A stretch of 64,000 nucleotides of DNA from Pseudodesulfovibrio portus (GTDB lineage: Bacteria; Desulfobacterota; Desulfovibrionia; Desulfovibrionales; Desulfovibrionaceae). The DNA is taken from assembly GCF_026000375.1 (NCBI RefSeq), contig NZ_AP026708.1:64501-128500 (forward strand). The letters are read 5' to 3'. Made by a program: the position numbers and the translations under genes. The notes under the pieces were generated by a model. It was not told the DNA's origin. It did no database searches and saw nothing but the letters and a program-made list of their open reading frames with translations. Below, piece after piece: positions 35,292-44,509 of the stretch. How positions within the stretch are numbered: the first letter of the stretch is position 1; each line of letters starts with the position of its first letter.

Positions 35292-36878
35292 TTATTTGTG
35301 TTCGTCCTTGAACAGCTTGTAGTTGATGGCGTCCACAACGGCCTGCCAGCTGGCTTCGATGATGTTGTGCGAGACGCCCATGGTGGTCCAGTGCTCGTTC
35401 TTGTCGCCGGATTCCACCAGGACTCGAACAAAGGAGGCCGTGCCGCCGGTGTCGCGGACCGCCCCGGACAGGACGCGGACCTTGAAGTCGTGGAGCTTGA
35501 TGTCCGCCAGGTTGGGGTAGAACCGCTCAAGTCCCTTGCGCAGGGCGCGGTCCAGGGCGTTGACCGGTCCCATGCCCGTGGCAGCGGTGTGCTCCTGCTG
35601 CCCCTTGACGTCCACGATGACCGTGGCTTCGGTAAAGGGCTCGGCGTCTTCCTCACGCTTGGCGTCAACTACGAAGAAGTTGCGGAAGTGGAAGTAATCG
35701 AGCGGCTTGCCCAGTGCGCGGAGGAGAATGAGTTCAAAGGAGGCGTCGGCCACCGAGTACTCATAGCCCATGCTTTCCTTCAGCTTGAGTTCCTTGAGCA
35801 GCCGGTCCACCGTGGGGTCGTTCTTTTTCAGGTCGTATCCCAGCTCGCGTGCCTTGAACAGGATGTTGGACTTGCCGGCCTGGTCCGAGAGCAGGACGCG
35901 CTGTTCGTTGCCCACGGCCTCCGGCTCGATGTGTTCGTAGGTCTTCGAGTCCTTCATGATGGCCGATACGTGGATGCCCCCCTTGTGAGCGAAAGCGGAG
36001 GTGCCGACGAACGGCTGGCGCAGGAAGGGCCGCAGGTTGGCCGTCTCACTGACGTAGTGGGAGGTTGCCACAAGCCGCGACAGATTGTCCCGGCCGATGG
36101 TTTCTATGCCCATTTTGAGCTCGAGGTTGGGAATGACAGAGCAGAGGTTGGCGTTGCCGCACCGCTCGCCGTAGCCGTTGATCGTTCCCTGGACCTGGGA
36201 CGCGCCAAGGCGGACCGCCTCGATGGAGTTGGCCACGGCCACTTCGGAGTCGTTGTGGGCGTGGATGCCGAAACTCGCGTCCGGCAAGTGCTTTTTCACT
36301 TCTGTGACGGCCTCGGCCACTTGGCTGGGCAGGCTGCCGCCGTTGGTGTCGCACAGGATGAGCCGAGCGGCGCCGGCCTCGTGGGCGGCCCGGATGGCCT
36401 GCAGCGCGTATTCGGGGTTGTGCTTGTAGCCGTCGAAGAAATGCTCGGCGTCGAAGATGACCTCGTCAACCCGTTCGTTGAGGTAGGCCACGGAGTTGGC
36501 GATGAGTTCCAGGTTGCGTTCCAGGGGTATGCCGAGCGCCGTGGTGGCATGGAGATCCCAGGTCTTGCCGAATATGGTGATGACCGACGTTTCCGCCGCC
36601 AAAAGACCGGCCAGGTTGGGGCAGGCCTCGGGCGTGGTCCGGGCAAGATGCGTGGACCCGAACGCCGTCAACTTGGCGTTTTTGAAGGGATGCTTCTTGA
36701 TCTCTTCGAAGAACTTCTGGTCCGTGGGATTGGCCCCGGGCCAGCCGCCTTCGATGTAGTGGATGCCCAGCTCATCAAGCTTGAGGGCGATGCGCACCTT
36801 GTCCTGGGTGGTCAGATTCAGTTCTTCGGCCTGTGCTCCGTCGCGTAAAGTCGTATCATAGATCGTAACGTGTCTCAT
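35292..36878 (-). CDS. cimA: Citramalate synthase
   Basis: A 528-residue DRE-TIM enzyme that condenses pyruvate and acetyl-CoA to (R)-citramalate, the first step of threonine-independent isoleucine synthesis. IYDTTLRDGAQAEE at the start is the DRE motif with metal and catalytic Arg/Asp; 'HAHNDSEVAVANSIEAVRLGA' and 'GYGERCGNANL' complete the barrel. The C-terminal regulatory domain (LeuA dimer fold, about residues 400-520) is present. 'YIEGGWPGANP' fits the CimA branch rather than LeuA. Six bases separate it from lysC. Confidence 0.92.
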   Translation of the reverse strand: MRHVTIYDTTLRDGAQAEELNLTTQDKVRIALKLDELGIHYIEGGWPGANPTDQKFFEEIKKHPFKNAKLTAFGSTHLARTTPEACPNLAGLLAAETSVITIFGKTWDLHATTALGIPLERNLELIANSVAYLNERVDEVIFDAEHFFDGYKHNPEYALQAIRAAHEAGAARLILCDTNGGSLPSQVAEAVTEVKKHLPDASFGIHAHNDSEVAVANSIEAVRLGASQVQGTINGYGERCGNANLCSVIPNLELKMGIETIGRDNLSRLVATSHYVSETANLRPFLRQPFVGTSAFAHKGGIHVSAIMKDSKTYEHIEPEAVGNEQRVLLSDQAGKSNILFKARELGYDLKKNDPTVDRLLKELKLKESMGYEYSVADASFELILLRALGKPLDYFHFRNFFVVDAKREEDAEPFTEATVIVDVKGQQEHTAATGMGPVNALDRALRKGLERFYPNLADIKLHDFKVRVLSGAVRDTGGTASFVRVLVESGDKNEHWTTMGVSHNIIEASWQAVVDAINYKLFKDEHK

Positions 36879-36883
36879 TATGG

Positions 36884-38113
36884 CTACTCGGTATGGTTGC
36901 CTTCCTCTAAGCTGAAGGCTTTGTGAAGTGTGCGTACAGCCAGTTCGGTGTACTTGTCGTCGATCAGGCAGGTGACCTTGATCTCGGACGTGCTGATCAT
37001 CAGGATGTTGACGTTCTCATCGGCAAGCGCCCGGAATGCGCGGGAAGCGACACCGGAGTGATTACGCATGCCGACGCCGATAATCGACACCTTGGACACG
37101 TTCAGGTTGTGAGTGAGCTCTTCGTAGCCGATCTCGTATTTCAGTTTTTCCAGGATCTTGATGGTCTGGTCCACGTCGGCACGGGGAACCGTGAAGGTCA
37201 TGTCGGTCAGGCCGTCCTTGGACGGGTTCTGGATGATCATGTCCACGAGAATCTTCTGGTCGGCCAGGGGGGAGAAAATCTGGGCGGAAACGCCGGGCTG
37301 GTCCTTGACGTGGACGAGGGTTATCTGGGCCTGATCCTTGTCATAGGCAATCCCGGAAACAAGAACGGATTCCATGCTTTCATCCTCCTGCGTGACTATG
37401 GTGCCCGGCTCATCGGAAAAAGTTGAGCGGACGTGAACGGTTACGTTGTATTTCTTGGCGAATTCGACGGATCGGATCTGGAGCACCTTGGCGCCCATGC
37501 TGGCCATTTCCAGCATCTCGTCATAGGCGATCTTGTCCAGCTTGCGGGCGTCGGAGCACATGTTCGGGTCGGTGGTGAACACGCCCGGCACGTCGGTGTA
37601 GATTTCACAAACATCGGCCTTGACGGCGGCGGCCAGGGCCACTGCCGAGGTGTCGGAGCCGCCGCGGCCCAGCGTGGTTATGCGCAGGCTTTCGTCGCAG
37701 CCCTGGAATCCGGCCACGACCAGCACGTCATATTCGTGGAGCATGGCCTTGAGCTTGGTCTCGTCGATGTCCACGATGCGGGCCTTTCCGTATGCGCAGT
37801 CGGTCTTGACCGGGGCCTGGAAGCCGAGCACGGAGCGACATTTCACGCCTTGCTGCTTGAGGAGCATGGCAAAGAGGGCGCAGGAGATCTGTTCGCCCGT
37901 GGAGACCAGGGAGTCCGCCTCGGCGGGATCGGGGTTGTCCGACCATTCCTTGGCCAGGCTGAGGAGGCGGTTGGTTTCACCGGCCATGGCCGACAGAACC
38001 ACGATGACCTTGTTGCCTTCCCGGTAGGGGCGCAGGACCTTCTGCATGACCTGCCGCTGGCATTCCAGGTTGCGGACGGAGGTGCCGCCGAATTTTTGTA
38101 CGACGATGTTCAT
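36884..38113 (-). CDS. lysC: Aspartate kinase
   Basis: A 409-residue aspartokinase with the start motif KFGGTSV (residues 7-13), 'GRGGSDTSAVALAAA' and 'TDVPGVFTTDP' in the kinase domain, and two ACT domains for feedback control (about residues 265-405). It makes aspartyl phosphate for lysine, threonine and methionine. An ATG at 38113 is preferred over a TTG two codons earlier; the ribosome site is weak either way. Confidence 0.94.
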   Translation of the reverse strand: MNIVVQKFGGTSVRNLECQRQVMQKVLRPYREGNKVIVVLSAMAGETNRLLSLAKEWSDNPDPAEADSLVSTGEQISCALFAMLLKQQGVKCRSVLGFQAPVKTDCAYGKARIVDIDETKLKAMLHEYDVLVVAGFQGCDESLRITTLGRGGSDTSAVALAAAVKADVCEIYTDVPGVFTTDPNMCSDARKLDKIAYDEMLEMASMGAKVLQIRSVEFAKKYNVTVHVRSTFSDEPGTIVTQEDESMESVLVSGIAYDKDQAQITLVHVKDQPGVSAQIFSPLADQKILVDMIIQNPSKDGLTDMTFTVPRADVDQTIKILEKLKYEIGYEELTHNLNVSKVSIIGVGMRNHSGVASRAFRALADENVNILMISTSEIKVTCLIDDKYTELAVRTLHKAFSLEEGNHTE

Positions 38114-38131
38114 GTTCAATCTGCTTTTGAG

Positions 38132-38611
38132 CTAAATCTTGTTGAATTCCGGAGTCAGGGAATGGAGAATTCCATTCGCCGCCTCTCCCATTGCATGCAA
38201 AGCGAGGCTTCGTCCAGTCTCGGAAGGCTTCCACTCCAAAAAAAGTGCGTCCCCGGGCCACAAGCGACGATCCAGGAACTGCACCCACTCCACCACTGTG
38301 ACCGCCTCATCGTCCTCAAAGCACTCGAAGAGCGCGTCGTCCGGCTCCATTCCCTCCAGTCGGTAGAGATCGAAGTGGGCAACCGGCGGGGTGGTCGGGT
38401 AGAGGTTGAAGATGTTGAAGCTCGGGCTGGAGACTTCCGCCATGGCCGCGCCGGGGAGGGATTCTACCAAGCCCCGGACCAAGGTGGTTTTGCCCGATCC
38501 GAGCTCGCCTTGCAAGAGCAATGCAGGCGGATTCGGGGTTTCGGCCAGTTTTTTGGCCAGAATGCGTCCGAGCTTGAGGGTCGCGTCCGTGTCCTTGAGA
38601 TGCAGTTCCAC
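38132..38611 (-). CDS. tsaE: tRNA threonylcarbamoyladenosine biosynthesis ATPase TsaE
   Basis: A 159-residue P-loop ATPase required, with TsaB and TsaD, for t6A37 in tRNA. Walker A LQGELGSGKTT at about residues 33-43, 'SSPSFNIFNLYPT' and the 'HFDLYRLEG' segment are TsaE signatures; 'VVEWVQFLDRRL' corresponds to the EWxE region. TrmO at 12271 would act later on the same base. Confidence 0.92.
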   Translation of the reverse strand: MELHLKDTDATLKLGRILAKKLAETPNPPALLLQGELGSGKTTLVRGLVESLPGAAMAEVSSPSFNIFNLYPTTPPVAHFDLYRLEGMEPDDALFECFEDDEAVTVVEWVQFLDRRLWPGDALFLEWKPSETGRSLALHAMGEAANGILHSLTPEFNKI

Positions 38612-38618
38612 GGCCTTA

Positions 38619-39068
38619 CTATGCCTTCAGCAGCGTTTTGAGAACGTCTTCCTTGCCCACCACGCCGACCAACGCGCCGTTGTCCAGGACGGGCAGGGTG
38701 TAGAGCTTTTCGTTGGCCATCAGGGTGGCGATGTCCTCGATGGAAGTGCCCGGGTTGATGAAGGTGGGGGCGGGGGTCATGGCCTCGCCCACCTTGGTGG
38801 CAGCGATCTTGGTCATCTCCTTTTCCAAGTCCTCGTGGGAGGAGAGGGGAAACACGCCGTCCAGCAGTGTGAAGAAGGAGGGCAGGGTGATCTTTTTCTG
38901 CTGGGCGACCAGGTCGGACTGGCAGAGCACGCCCACCACGGTCCCGTCGTCAATGACCGGCGCGCCGTTGATGGAATTGTCGAGCAGCGCCTTGGCCGCC
39001 GTGGCGATGTCGGTGTCCGGGGTCAGGGTTATGCAATCCGTGGTCATGATGTCTTTGGCTGTAAGCAT
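38619..39068 (-). CDS. Tandem CBS domain protein
   Basis: A 149-residue protein made of two CBS motifs: the first at about residues 5-60 ('IMTTDCITLTPDTDIATAAKALLDN... INGAPVIDD'), the second near residues 92-149 ('EAMTPAPTFINPGTSIEDIATLM'). CBS pairs bind adenine nucleotides. Target unknown. Gaps of 3 bases from nnr and 7 bases to tsaE indicate one transcript. Confidence 0.88.
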   Translation of the reverse strand: MLTAKDIMTTDCITLTPDTDIATAAKALLDNSINGAPVIDDGTVVGVLCQSDLVAQQKKITLPSFFTLLDGVFPLSSHEDLEKEMTKIAATKVGEAMTPAPTFINPGTSIEDIATLMANEKLYTLPVLDNGALVGVVGKEDVLKTLLKA

Positions 39069-39071
39069 AAT

Positions 39072-40607
39072 CTACTCCTGGTTGGATGGTATGATGTGGG
39101 GCAGCATCCCGGCGATTTCGGACGCCAGGTTGCCGCGCAGGGGATAGTCTTCTTGCAGGGCGCGGCCGGCCATGCCGTGCCAGAACACGCCCAGGCAGGC
39201 CGCCTCCATGGGAGCGACGCCTCTGGCGAGTAGGGAGCCGATGACGCCGGAGAGCACGTCGCCGGAGCCGGCCACGGCCAGGTTGGGTTCGGAAAAGGGG
39301 CTCAGGCAGGTCATGCCCGGACGGGCGATGAGCGTGCCCGCACCCTTGAGCACCAGGGTGCCGTTCGATCTCTCGGTGAATCGGTCCACTGCACCGAGCC
39401 GGTCGGCCTGGATTGTTGCCGCGTCAGTGTCGAGCAGCATGGCCATCTCGCCGGGATGGGGAGTGAGCACCGCCTGCTCCTTGAGTTCGTTTACCACCTT
39501 GGGGAAGCGGGCAAGGCTGAACAGGGCGTCGGCGTCCAGGACCATGGGGATGGCCTGCTCGGCCACCACGGACAGGACGAAAACCGGGGTGTTGGACGAT
39601 CTGCCCATGCCGGGGCCGATTACCGCAGCGTCGAAGCGTTGGAGGTGGGGGAGCAGAATTTCCATCATGGAGGGCGACCAATGGGTCCCGGTCTCCAGGG
39701 GCAGGGTCATGATATCGGGCGAACCTCCCTTTATCGAGTCCGCCAGCCCGCCGGGACAGGCCACCGTGACCAGCCCGGCCCCGGCCCTGAGCGCACCCAT
39801 GGCCGCCAGGTGGGGCGCGCCGGTCAGTCCCTCGGAGCCGCCGAGGATGAGCAGGTGCCCGCCCTTGCCCTTGTGCATGGACGGCGTCGGGGCCGGAAAG
39901 GCGTGAAATATGTCGCTGGTGATCAGATGGTGTCTGACCGGATGTTCTTCCTGTATTTTTAATGGAATGCCTATTGGACAGACATGGACATGCCCTGTGA
40001 ATTCGTGCGCTTCAGGCATGACCAGGCCGAGTTTGGGGACTTGAAAGGTGGTTGTGACGTCGGCCCTTACCGCCTCGGGCTGGGGGGTGCCGGTCAGGCC
40101 GTTCAGCCCCGAGGGAATGTCCACGGACAGGACGAAAGCGCGCTCCCCTAAGCGGTTTATGGTCCGGACCAGTGCCAGCACATCTTTTCGCAGTTCACCC
40201 GCAAACCCCGTTCCCAGGAGGCCGTCGATGACGATGTCCGGCTGGGGCAGTGCGCCGAGGTCGACGGAGGCCAGGTGGATGAGCGGGATGTCCAGTTTTT
40301 GAGCCCAGAGCAGGTTGGTGCGCGTCTCGGCCCGGTATTGCTTCTTGGGTCGGGTGTGGAAGACCGTCACGTCCGCGCCGAGGTCGGTCAGATGACGGGC
40401 CATGGCCAGCGCGTCGCCGCCGTTGTTGCCGGGTCCGGCGAAACAGTGGATTTCGCAGCCGTCCACCGGACCGTACTCCTCGACGAGGGCGGTGACCGCC
40501 TCCCGGCTGGCCGACTCCATGAGGGTGATGCCCGGTATTCCGACCGATTGAATGGTTTCCCTGTCCCAGAGGGCCATTTCGTCGGGAGTCGGCAGAGGTA
40601 GAAGCAT
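39072..40607 (-). CDS. nnr: Bifunctional NAD(P)H-hydrate epimerase / ADP-dependent dehydratase
   Basis: A 511-residue fusion that repairs hydrated NAD(P)H. The N-terminal epimerase (YjeF_N, about residues 1-210) has FAGPGNNGGDALAMARHL and 'VIDGLLGTGFAG'. The C-terminal ribokinase-like dehydratase has 'HKGKGGHLLILGGSEGLTGAPHLAAMGALRAGAGLV', GPGMGRS, 'LTPHPGEMAMLL' and VAGSGDVLSGVIGSL with the catalytic Asp. AGGAG lies six bases before the ATG. Usual length for the fusion. Confidence 0.94.
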   Translation of the reverse strand: MLLPLPTPDEMALWDRETIQSVGIPGITLMESASREAVTALVEEYGPVDGCEIHCFAGPGNNGGDALAMARHLTDLGADVTVFHTRPKKQYRAETRTNLLWAQKLDIPLIHLASVDLGALPQPDIVIDGLLGTGFAGELRKDVLALVRTINRLGERAFVLSVDIPSGLNGLTGTPQPEAVRADVTTTFQVPKLGLVMPEAHEFTGHVHVCPIGIPLKIQEEHPVRHHLITSDIFHAFPAPTPSMHKGKGGHLLILGGSEGLTGAPHLAAMGALRAGAGLVTVACPGGLADSIKGGSPDIMTLPLETGTHWSPSMMEILLPHLQRFDAAVIGPGMGRSSNTPVFVLSVVAEQAIPMVLDADALFSLARFPKVVNELKEQAVLTPHPGEMAMLLDTDAATIQADRLGAVDRFTERSNGTLVLKGAGTLIARPGMTCLSPFSEPNLAVAGSGDVLSGVIGSLLARGVAPMEAACLGVFWHGMAGRALQEDYPLRGNLASEIAGMLPHIIPSNQE

Positions 40608-40633
40608 GAGGTCTCCTGGCTGGGGTTCGGGGT

Positions 40634-41008
40634 CTATCCTTCAAGTATCACGGTGGCGGCTGCGGTGTCACGGGTATGAGTCAGGGAGATGTGCGCCCCG
40701 GTCACGCCGAGCTCCCGGCACTTCTCCCTGCCGCGACCATGAAAGGTGATCTCGGGCTTGCCGCTGGGCAGATGCAGAATCTCGATGCTTTGGAACCCGA
40801 TGCCTTCCCGAAAGCCGGTGCCGAGAGCCTTGACCGCCGCTTCCTTGCCTGCAAACAGGGCGGCCAGGCGGGGGACCGGGAACTTGGCGGGCAACTGGGC
40901 CTGTTCGGCCTCGGTCAGCAATTTTTGCGCGAACCGTTGCCCGAATCTGTCCCATAAATCCTGGATGCGGTCGATTTCCGCGAGATCGAGTCCTATTCCC
41001 TTGATCAT
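40634..41008 (-). CDS. acpS: Holo-[acyl-carrier-protein] synthase
   Basis: A 124-residue 4'-phosphopantetheinyl transferase that activates ACP. GIGLDLAEIDRI (residues 4-15, Asp metal ligand) and FAGKEAAVKALGTGF (Glu ligand, Lys) are the two signatures; the C-terminal AHISLTHTRDTAAA is conserved. AGGA lies six bases before the ATG. Follows pdxJ after eight bases, as in many proteobacteria. Confidence 0.95.
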   Translation of the reverse strand: MIKGIGLDLAEIDRIQDLWDRFGQRFAQKLLTEAEQAQLPAKFPVPRLAALFAGKEAAVKALGTGFREGIGFQSIEILHLPSGKPEITFHGRGREKCRELGVTGAHISLTHTRDTAAATVILEG

Positions 41009-41016
41009 GATGCGTC

Positions 41017-41742
41017 CTAGTCCGCGAAGGTGCGGATCAGTTCGGCCATGTCCCTGACGGCCCGGTCGATGCCCACGTAAATGGCGCGGGCCATGATGGC
41101 GTGGCCGATCGAGTATTCCTTGATGCCGGGGACATCCTTGAAATTGAGTATGTTGCGGTAGTTGAGGCCATGGCCGAGATTGACCTTCAAGCCAAGGTCG
41201 TTGGCCAGGACAATGCCTTTGAGTATCTTTTCCAGTTCGACGTTGCGGGCATCGATTTTTTTGGCGTCCGCATAGTGTCCGGTGTGGATTTCGATGAATT
41301 CGGCCCCGGTTGCCGAGGCCGCCTCGATCTGCTTGGGGTCCGCATCGATGAACAGGGAAGCGCGGATGCCCTTTTCGTGGACGGGCGCGAGAAAGTCCTT
41401 GAGTTCCTGCTCCCGCCCAATGCAGTTCAGACCGCCTTCGGTGGTCAGTTCCTGGCGTTTCTCCGGCACCAGGCAGACCATCTCCGGTTCGGTTTTCAGA
41501 GCGATGCGCTGCATCTCGTCCGTGGCTGCCATTTCCAGGTGGAGCCGCGTGTTGCAGGTCTCCTTGATCAGGCGAACGTCCCTGTCCTGGATGTGCCGAC
41601 GGTCCTCGCGCAGGTGGACGATGATGCCGGTGGCTCCGGCCTGTTCGGCCATGTAGGCCGCGGTGACGGGTTCGGGCTCGATCCCCATCCTGGCCTGGCG
41701 CAGGGTGGCCACATGATCGACGTTGACAACGAGTACCGGCAT
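41017..41742 (-). CDS. pdxJ: Pyridoxine 5'-phosphate synthase
   Basis: A 241-residue TIM-barrel enzyme forming PNP from 3-amino-2-oxopropyl phosphate and deoxyxylulose phosphate. [15 protein letters not shown] at the N terminus and [13 protein letters not shown] are diagnostic, and [10 protein letters not shown] supplies phosphate contacts. A strong GGAGG site and the family N terminus define the ATG at 41742. First gene of the pdxJ-to-cimA run; a promoter lies upstream at 41785-41813. Confidence 0.96.
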   Translation of the reverse strand: MPVLVVNVDHVATLRQARMGIEPEPVTAAYMAEQAGATGIIVHLREDRRHIQDRDVRLIKETCNTRLHLEMAATDEMQRIALKTEPEMVCLVPEKRQELTTEGGLNCIGREQELKDFLAPVHEKGIRASLFIDADPKQIEAASATGAEFIEIHTGHYADAKKIDARNVELEKILKGIVLANDLGLKVNLGHGLNYRNILNFKDVPGIKEYSIGHAIMARAIYVGIDRAVRDMAELIRTFAD

Positions 41743-41784
41743 AGTATTCTTCCTCCGAAGTGGGTAATAGCGTGATATCTTCAA

Positions 41785-41813
41785 AGTTTAAGCTTAATGA
41801 CTATGAATGGCAA
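41785..41813 (-). promoter_or_regulatory. Sigma-70-type promoter for pdxJ-acpS-nnr...
   Basis: On the minus strand TTGCCA (41813-41808), 17-base spacer, TAAACT (41790-41785), about 43 bases before the pdxJ ATG. Confidence 0.5.
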
Positions 41814-41921
41814 TAGTTGTGACAATCGGGTATCATTTTGCAATGATGTTGACGGGGCAGGGTGTTAACGGTATCGGCTAGGCCTGAAATCGTTTTGAAT
41901 CAATTCATGGAGACAACATAG

Positions 41922-43259
41922 ATGAACGTTTGCATCGTCGGCACCGGCTACGTGGGATTGGTTTCCGCAGCCTGCTTTGCCGAAATGGGTAATAATATCA
42001 TATGCGTGGACGTCAACCCCAAGGTCGTGGAGACCCTGGAGAGCGGCAAGGTCCACATCTTCGAACCCGGTCTGGAAGACCTGGTGAAGCGGAACACCGA
42101 GCAGGGACGGCTGCACTTCACCACCGACCTCGGCGAGGGTATTGCCGAGAGCGAGGTCGTCTTCATCACTGTGGGCACGCCCTGCGGCGACGACGGTTCC
42201 TGCGACCTGCGCTATGTGGATGCCGTGGCCCGCGAGATTGGCCTGAAGATGGCGGCTCCCAAGATCGTGGTGGACAAGTCCACGGTGCCTGTGGGCACGG
42301 CGGATCGCGTCCGGGCCATCATTTCCGGTGAACTGGAAAAGCGCGGCGAGTCCATTCATTTCGACGTGGTCTCCAATCCCGAGTTCCTGAAAGAGGGCGA
42401 TGCGGTCAACGACTTCATGAAGCCGGACCGGGTCATTGTCGGCACCGGGGACGAGAACTCCGCCGCGGTGCTCAAGGCCCTGTACGCGCCGTTCGCGCGC
42501 AGCCGCGAGAAGCTCATCGTCATGGGCGTGCGCTCGGCGGAGATGACCAAGTATGCGGCCAACTGCATGCTGGCCACCAAGATATCCTTCATCAACGAGG
42601 TGGCCAACATCTGCGAGCGGGTGGGTGCCAACGTGGCCGAAGTGCGGGCGGGCATCGGTTCGGACAGCCGCATCGGATACAGTTTCATATATCCCGGCGT
42701 GGGCTACGGAGGCTCCTGCTTCCCCAAGGACGTCAAGGCGCTCATCGGCACAGCCGCCGAGCACGGTTACGACGCCCGGCTCATCCGCTCCGTGGACGAG
42801 GTCAACGACGCCCAGAAGCATATCCTGGCCGACAAGGTCAGGGCTTATTTCGAGCCGCAGGGTGGAGTTGAAGGCAAGACCCTGGCCCTGTGGGGCATCG
42901 CCTTCAAGGCCAACACCGACGATATCCGTGAGGCCTCGGCCACCGAGGTCATCAAGGATCTGACCGCGCTGGGCATGAAGGTGAAGGCCTTTGACCCGGT
43001 GGCCAACGATCGGGCCCGGGAGGAGATCGGTCATATAGAGGGTCTGGAGATCTTGGACGACCAGTATGGAGTGCTGGACGGGGCGGACGCCCTGGCCGTT
43101 GTCACTGACTGGAATCAGTTCCGCAACCCGAACCTGGATCGAATCAGGGAATTGCTCACGGTTCCGCTGGTCTTTGACGGACGCAATCTCTATCAGCCCG
43201 AGCGCATGGGGCAGGCGGGTTTCGCCTATTTCAGCATCGGGCGTACGCCGGTTTTGTAG
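41922..43259 (+). CDS. ugd: UDP-glucose 6-dehydrogenase
   Basis: A 445-residue enzyme oxidising UDP-glucose twice to UDP-glucuronate for envelope polysaccharide. GTGYVGLVSAACFAEMG is the N-terminal NAD site, the catalytic Cys lies in YGGSCFPKDV (about residue 267), and 'ALWGIAFKANTDDIREAS' starts the C-terminal UDP-binding domain. Monocistronic, divergent from pdxJ; a TTGACG at 41849 may form part of its promoter. Confidence 0.95.
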   Translation: MNVCIVGTGYVGLVSAACFAEMGNNIICVDVNPKVVETLESGKVHIFEPGLEDLVKRNTEQGRLHFTTDLGEGIAESEVVFITVGTPCGDDGSCDLRYVDAVAREIGLKMAAPKIVVDKSTVPVGTADRVRAIISGELEKRGESIHFDVVSNPEFLKEGDAVNDFMKPDRVIVGTGDENSAAVLKALYAPFARSREKLIVMGVRSAEMTKYAANCMLATKISFINEVANICERVGANVAEVRAGIGSDSRIGYSFIYPGVGYGGSCFPKDVKALIGTAAEHGYDARLIRSVDEVNDAQKHILADKVRAYFEPQGGVEGKTLALWGIAFKANTDDIREASATEVIKDLTALGMKVKAFDPVANDRAREEIGHIEGLEILDDQYGVLDGADALAVVTDWNQFRNPNLDRIRELLTVPLVFDGRNLYQPERMGQAGFAYFSIGRTPVL

Positions 43260-43276
43260 GCGCAACAACCACAAGA

Positions 43277-43320
43277 CGCAAAAAAAATCCCCGCTTCCTT
43301 GGAAGCGGGGAGTTTTTTGC
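43277..43320. terminator. Bidirectional intrinsic terminator after ugd
   Basis: CCCCGCTTCC (43289-43298) pairs with GGAAGCGGGG (43301-43310), flanked by A7 and T6 with outer CGC/GCG bases that extend the stem. Confidence 0.92.
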
Positions 43321-43328
43321 GGGCGTAT

Positions 43329-43544
43329 CTAGAACTGGCCCTTGTAGCAGGTGCGGTACTGCAATTCCTGCAATATGACCCGTTCGTATTCGGGATTGTA
43401 TTCTATGTCGGTCTGTTCGTCCTGATCCAGCATTTTGGCAAGCTGTTGCGTTTCTTCCCAGAAATCAAGCAGCTCTTCGTCGGCCAGGCTCTTGACCTGT
43501 TCTTCCAGGGAGCCGTGATCGTTGAAACTGGCATATTGACCCAT
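43329..43544 (-). CDS. Small conserved acidic protein, unknown function
   Basis: A 71-residue, mostly helical acidic protein (SLEEQVKSLADEELLDFWEETQ). One Cys near the end (RTCYKGQF). No motif I recognise and no clear partner gene; convergent with ugd across a terminator. The composition and codon use look coding, and the terminator on its 3' side supports it. Confidence 0.6.
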   Translation of the reverse strand: MGQYASFNDHGSLEEQVKSLADEELLDFWEETQQLAKMLDQDEQTDIEYNPEYERVILQELQYRTCYKGQF

Positions 43545-43856
43545 GTGCGATTGGCCATCCTAATTTAAAAAGTCAAAAAAATCAGATAAATAGGGGTAAA
43601 GTGAAACATACGTTAGTCCTTTATATCTGCATCGTCAACAACACTTTGCGCGGTCCGATATTATAAATTCCTCAACAGCTTTTATTCATTGGCGAAAAAA
43701 ATGAAGTCCCATAACGGGCTCTGTAATTGAGCCGGGAGTGCTCCAATCGGTTGGGTCAATGGAATTATGATTGACAAAGAAACGGCCAGTTGACACATTC
43801 AATACCTGAAAATCGTGGTCCTTTTTTATAGACTGAACCAGCAAGGACAGGTTGCC
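43545..43856. other. Gene-poor AT-richer intergenic region
   Basis: About 310 bases between the small acidic protein and cheW. TTGACA-like hexamers occur at 43771 and 43790, but neither has a matching -10 at a usual distance. I see no RNA gene or coding frame with a ribosome site. Confidence 0.5.
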
Positions 43857-44357
43857 ATGAACCTTGATGTCGAAGAAAACATCGATGTCGAAGAGTCGGA
43901 AATCGATCAGGAATTGACCCAACTGGTTACCTTCAGCATCGGCGAGGAGGAGTTCGGGGTCAATATTCTTCAGGTGCAGGAGATCATCCGCACCATGGAG
44001 ATCACCAACGTTCCCCGAGCCCCGGAATTCGTCGAGGGCGTCATCAATCTGCGCGGCAAGGTCATACCCATTGTGGACATGCGCCGCCGGTTCGGCCTGG
44101 CGTCCAAGGAACACGACAAGTATACCCGCATCATCGTCATAGAGAACGAAATGATCATTGTCGGTTTCGTGGTCGACTCCGTGTCAGAAGTCCTGCGCAT
44201 ACCGGCCAGTTCGGTACAGCCCCCGCCGCCCGTGGTGGCCGGCATGGATGCCGATTACATTCACGGCGTCGGCAAGTTGGGCGACAGGCTGCTGATCCTC
44301 CTGGATCTCGATTCCCTGCTCGACAATGAGGAAATGGAAGCCCTGAGCGCGGTCTAG
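43857..44357 (+). CDS. cheW: CheW-like chemotaxis coupling protein
   Basis: A 166-residue CheW protein linking chemoreceptors to CheA. The body has QLVTFSIGEEEFGVNILQVQEII, 'VPRAPEFVEGVINLRGKVIPIVDMRRRFGL' and a C-terminal 'GDRLLILLDLDSLL', all standard. An acidic N-terminal tail of about 25 residues is unusual but harmless. The ATG at 43857 has AGGACAGG upstream; an earlier in-frame start at 43815 has no site. No other che genes nearby. Confidence 0.93.
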   Translation: MNLDVEENIDVEESEIDQELTQLVTFSIGEEEFGVNILQVQEIIRTMEITNVPRAPEFVEGVINLRGKVIPIVDMRRRFGLASKEHDKYTRIIVIENEMIIVGFVVDSVSEVLRIPASSVQPPPPVVAGMDADYIHGVGKLGDRLLILLDLDSLLDNEEMEALSAV

Positions 44358-44380
44358 CAGGGCCAATTTAGTTGATGACA

Positions 44381-44421
44381 AGCCGCCTTGCTCCCGCTAG
44401 GGAGTGGGGCGGCTTTATTTT
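44381..44421 (+). terminator. Intrinsic terminator after cheW
   Basis: AGCCGCC...GGCGGCT (44381-44387/44408-44414) with an inner CTCCC/GGGAG stem, then TTATTTT. Confidence 0.88.
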
Positions 44422-44509
44422 GCCGATACCTGTGCGATTGCAGCGCTCTGCGAATTGCAGTCGGTCATACACACTTTCGTTTTAGATTAAATGGAAATAT
44501 CCTGTACCC

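Noticed and set aside
43686..44114. 142-codon minus-strand frame covering the gap before cheW
   Set aside because: Mostly antisense to cheW and without a ribosome site.
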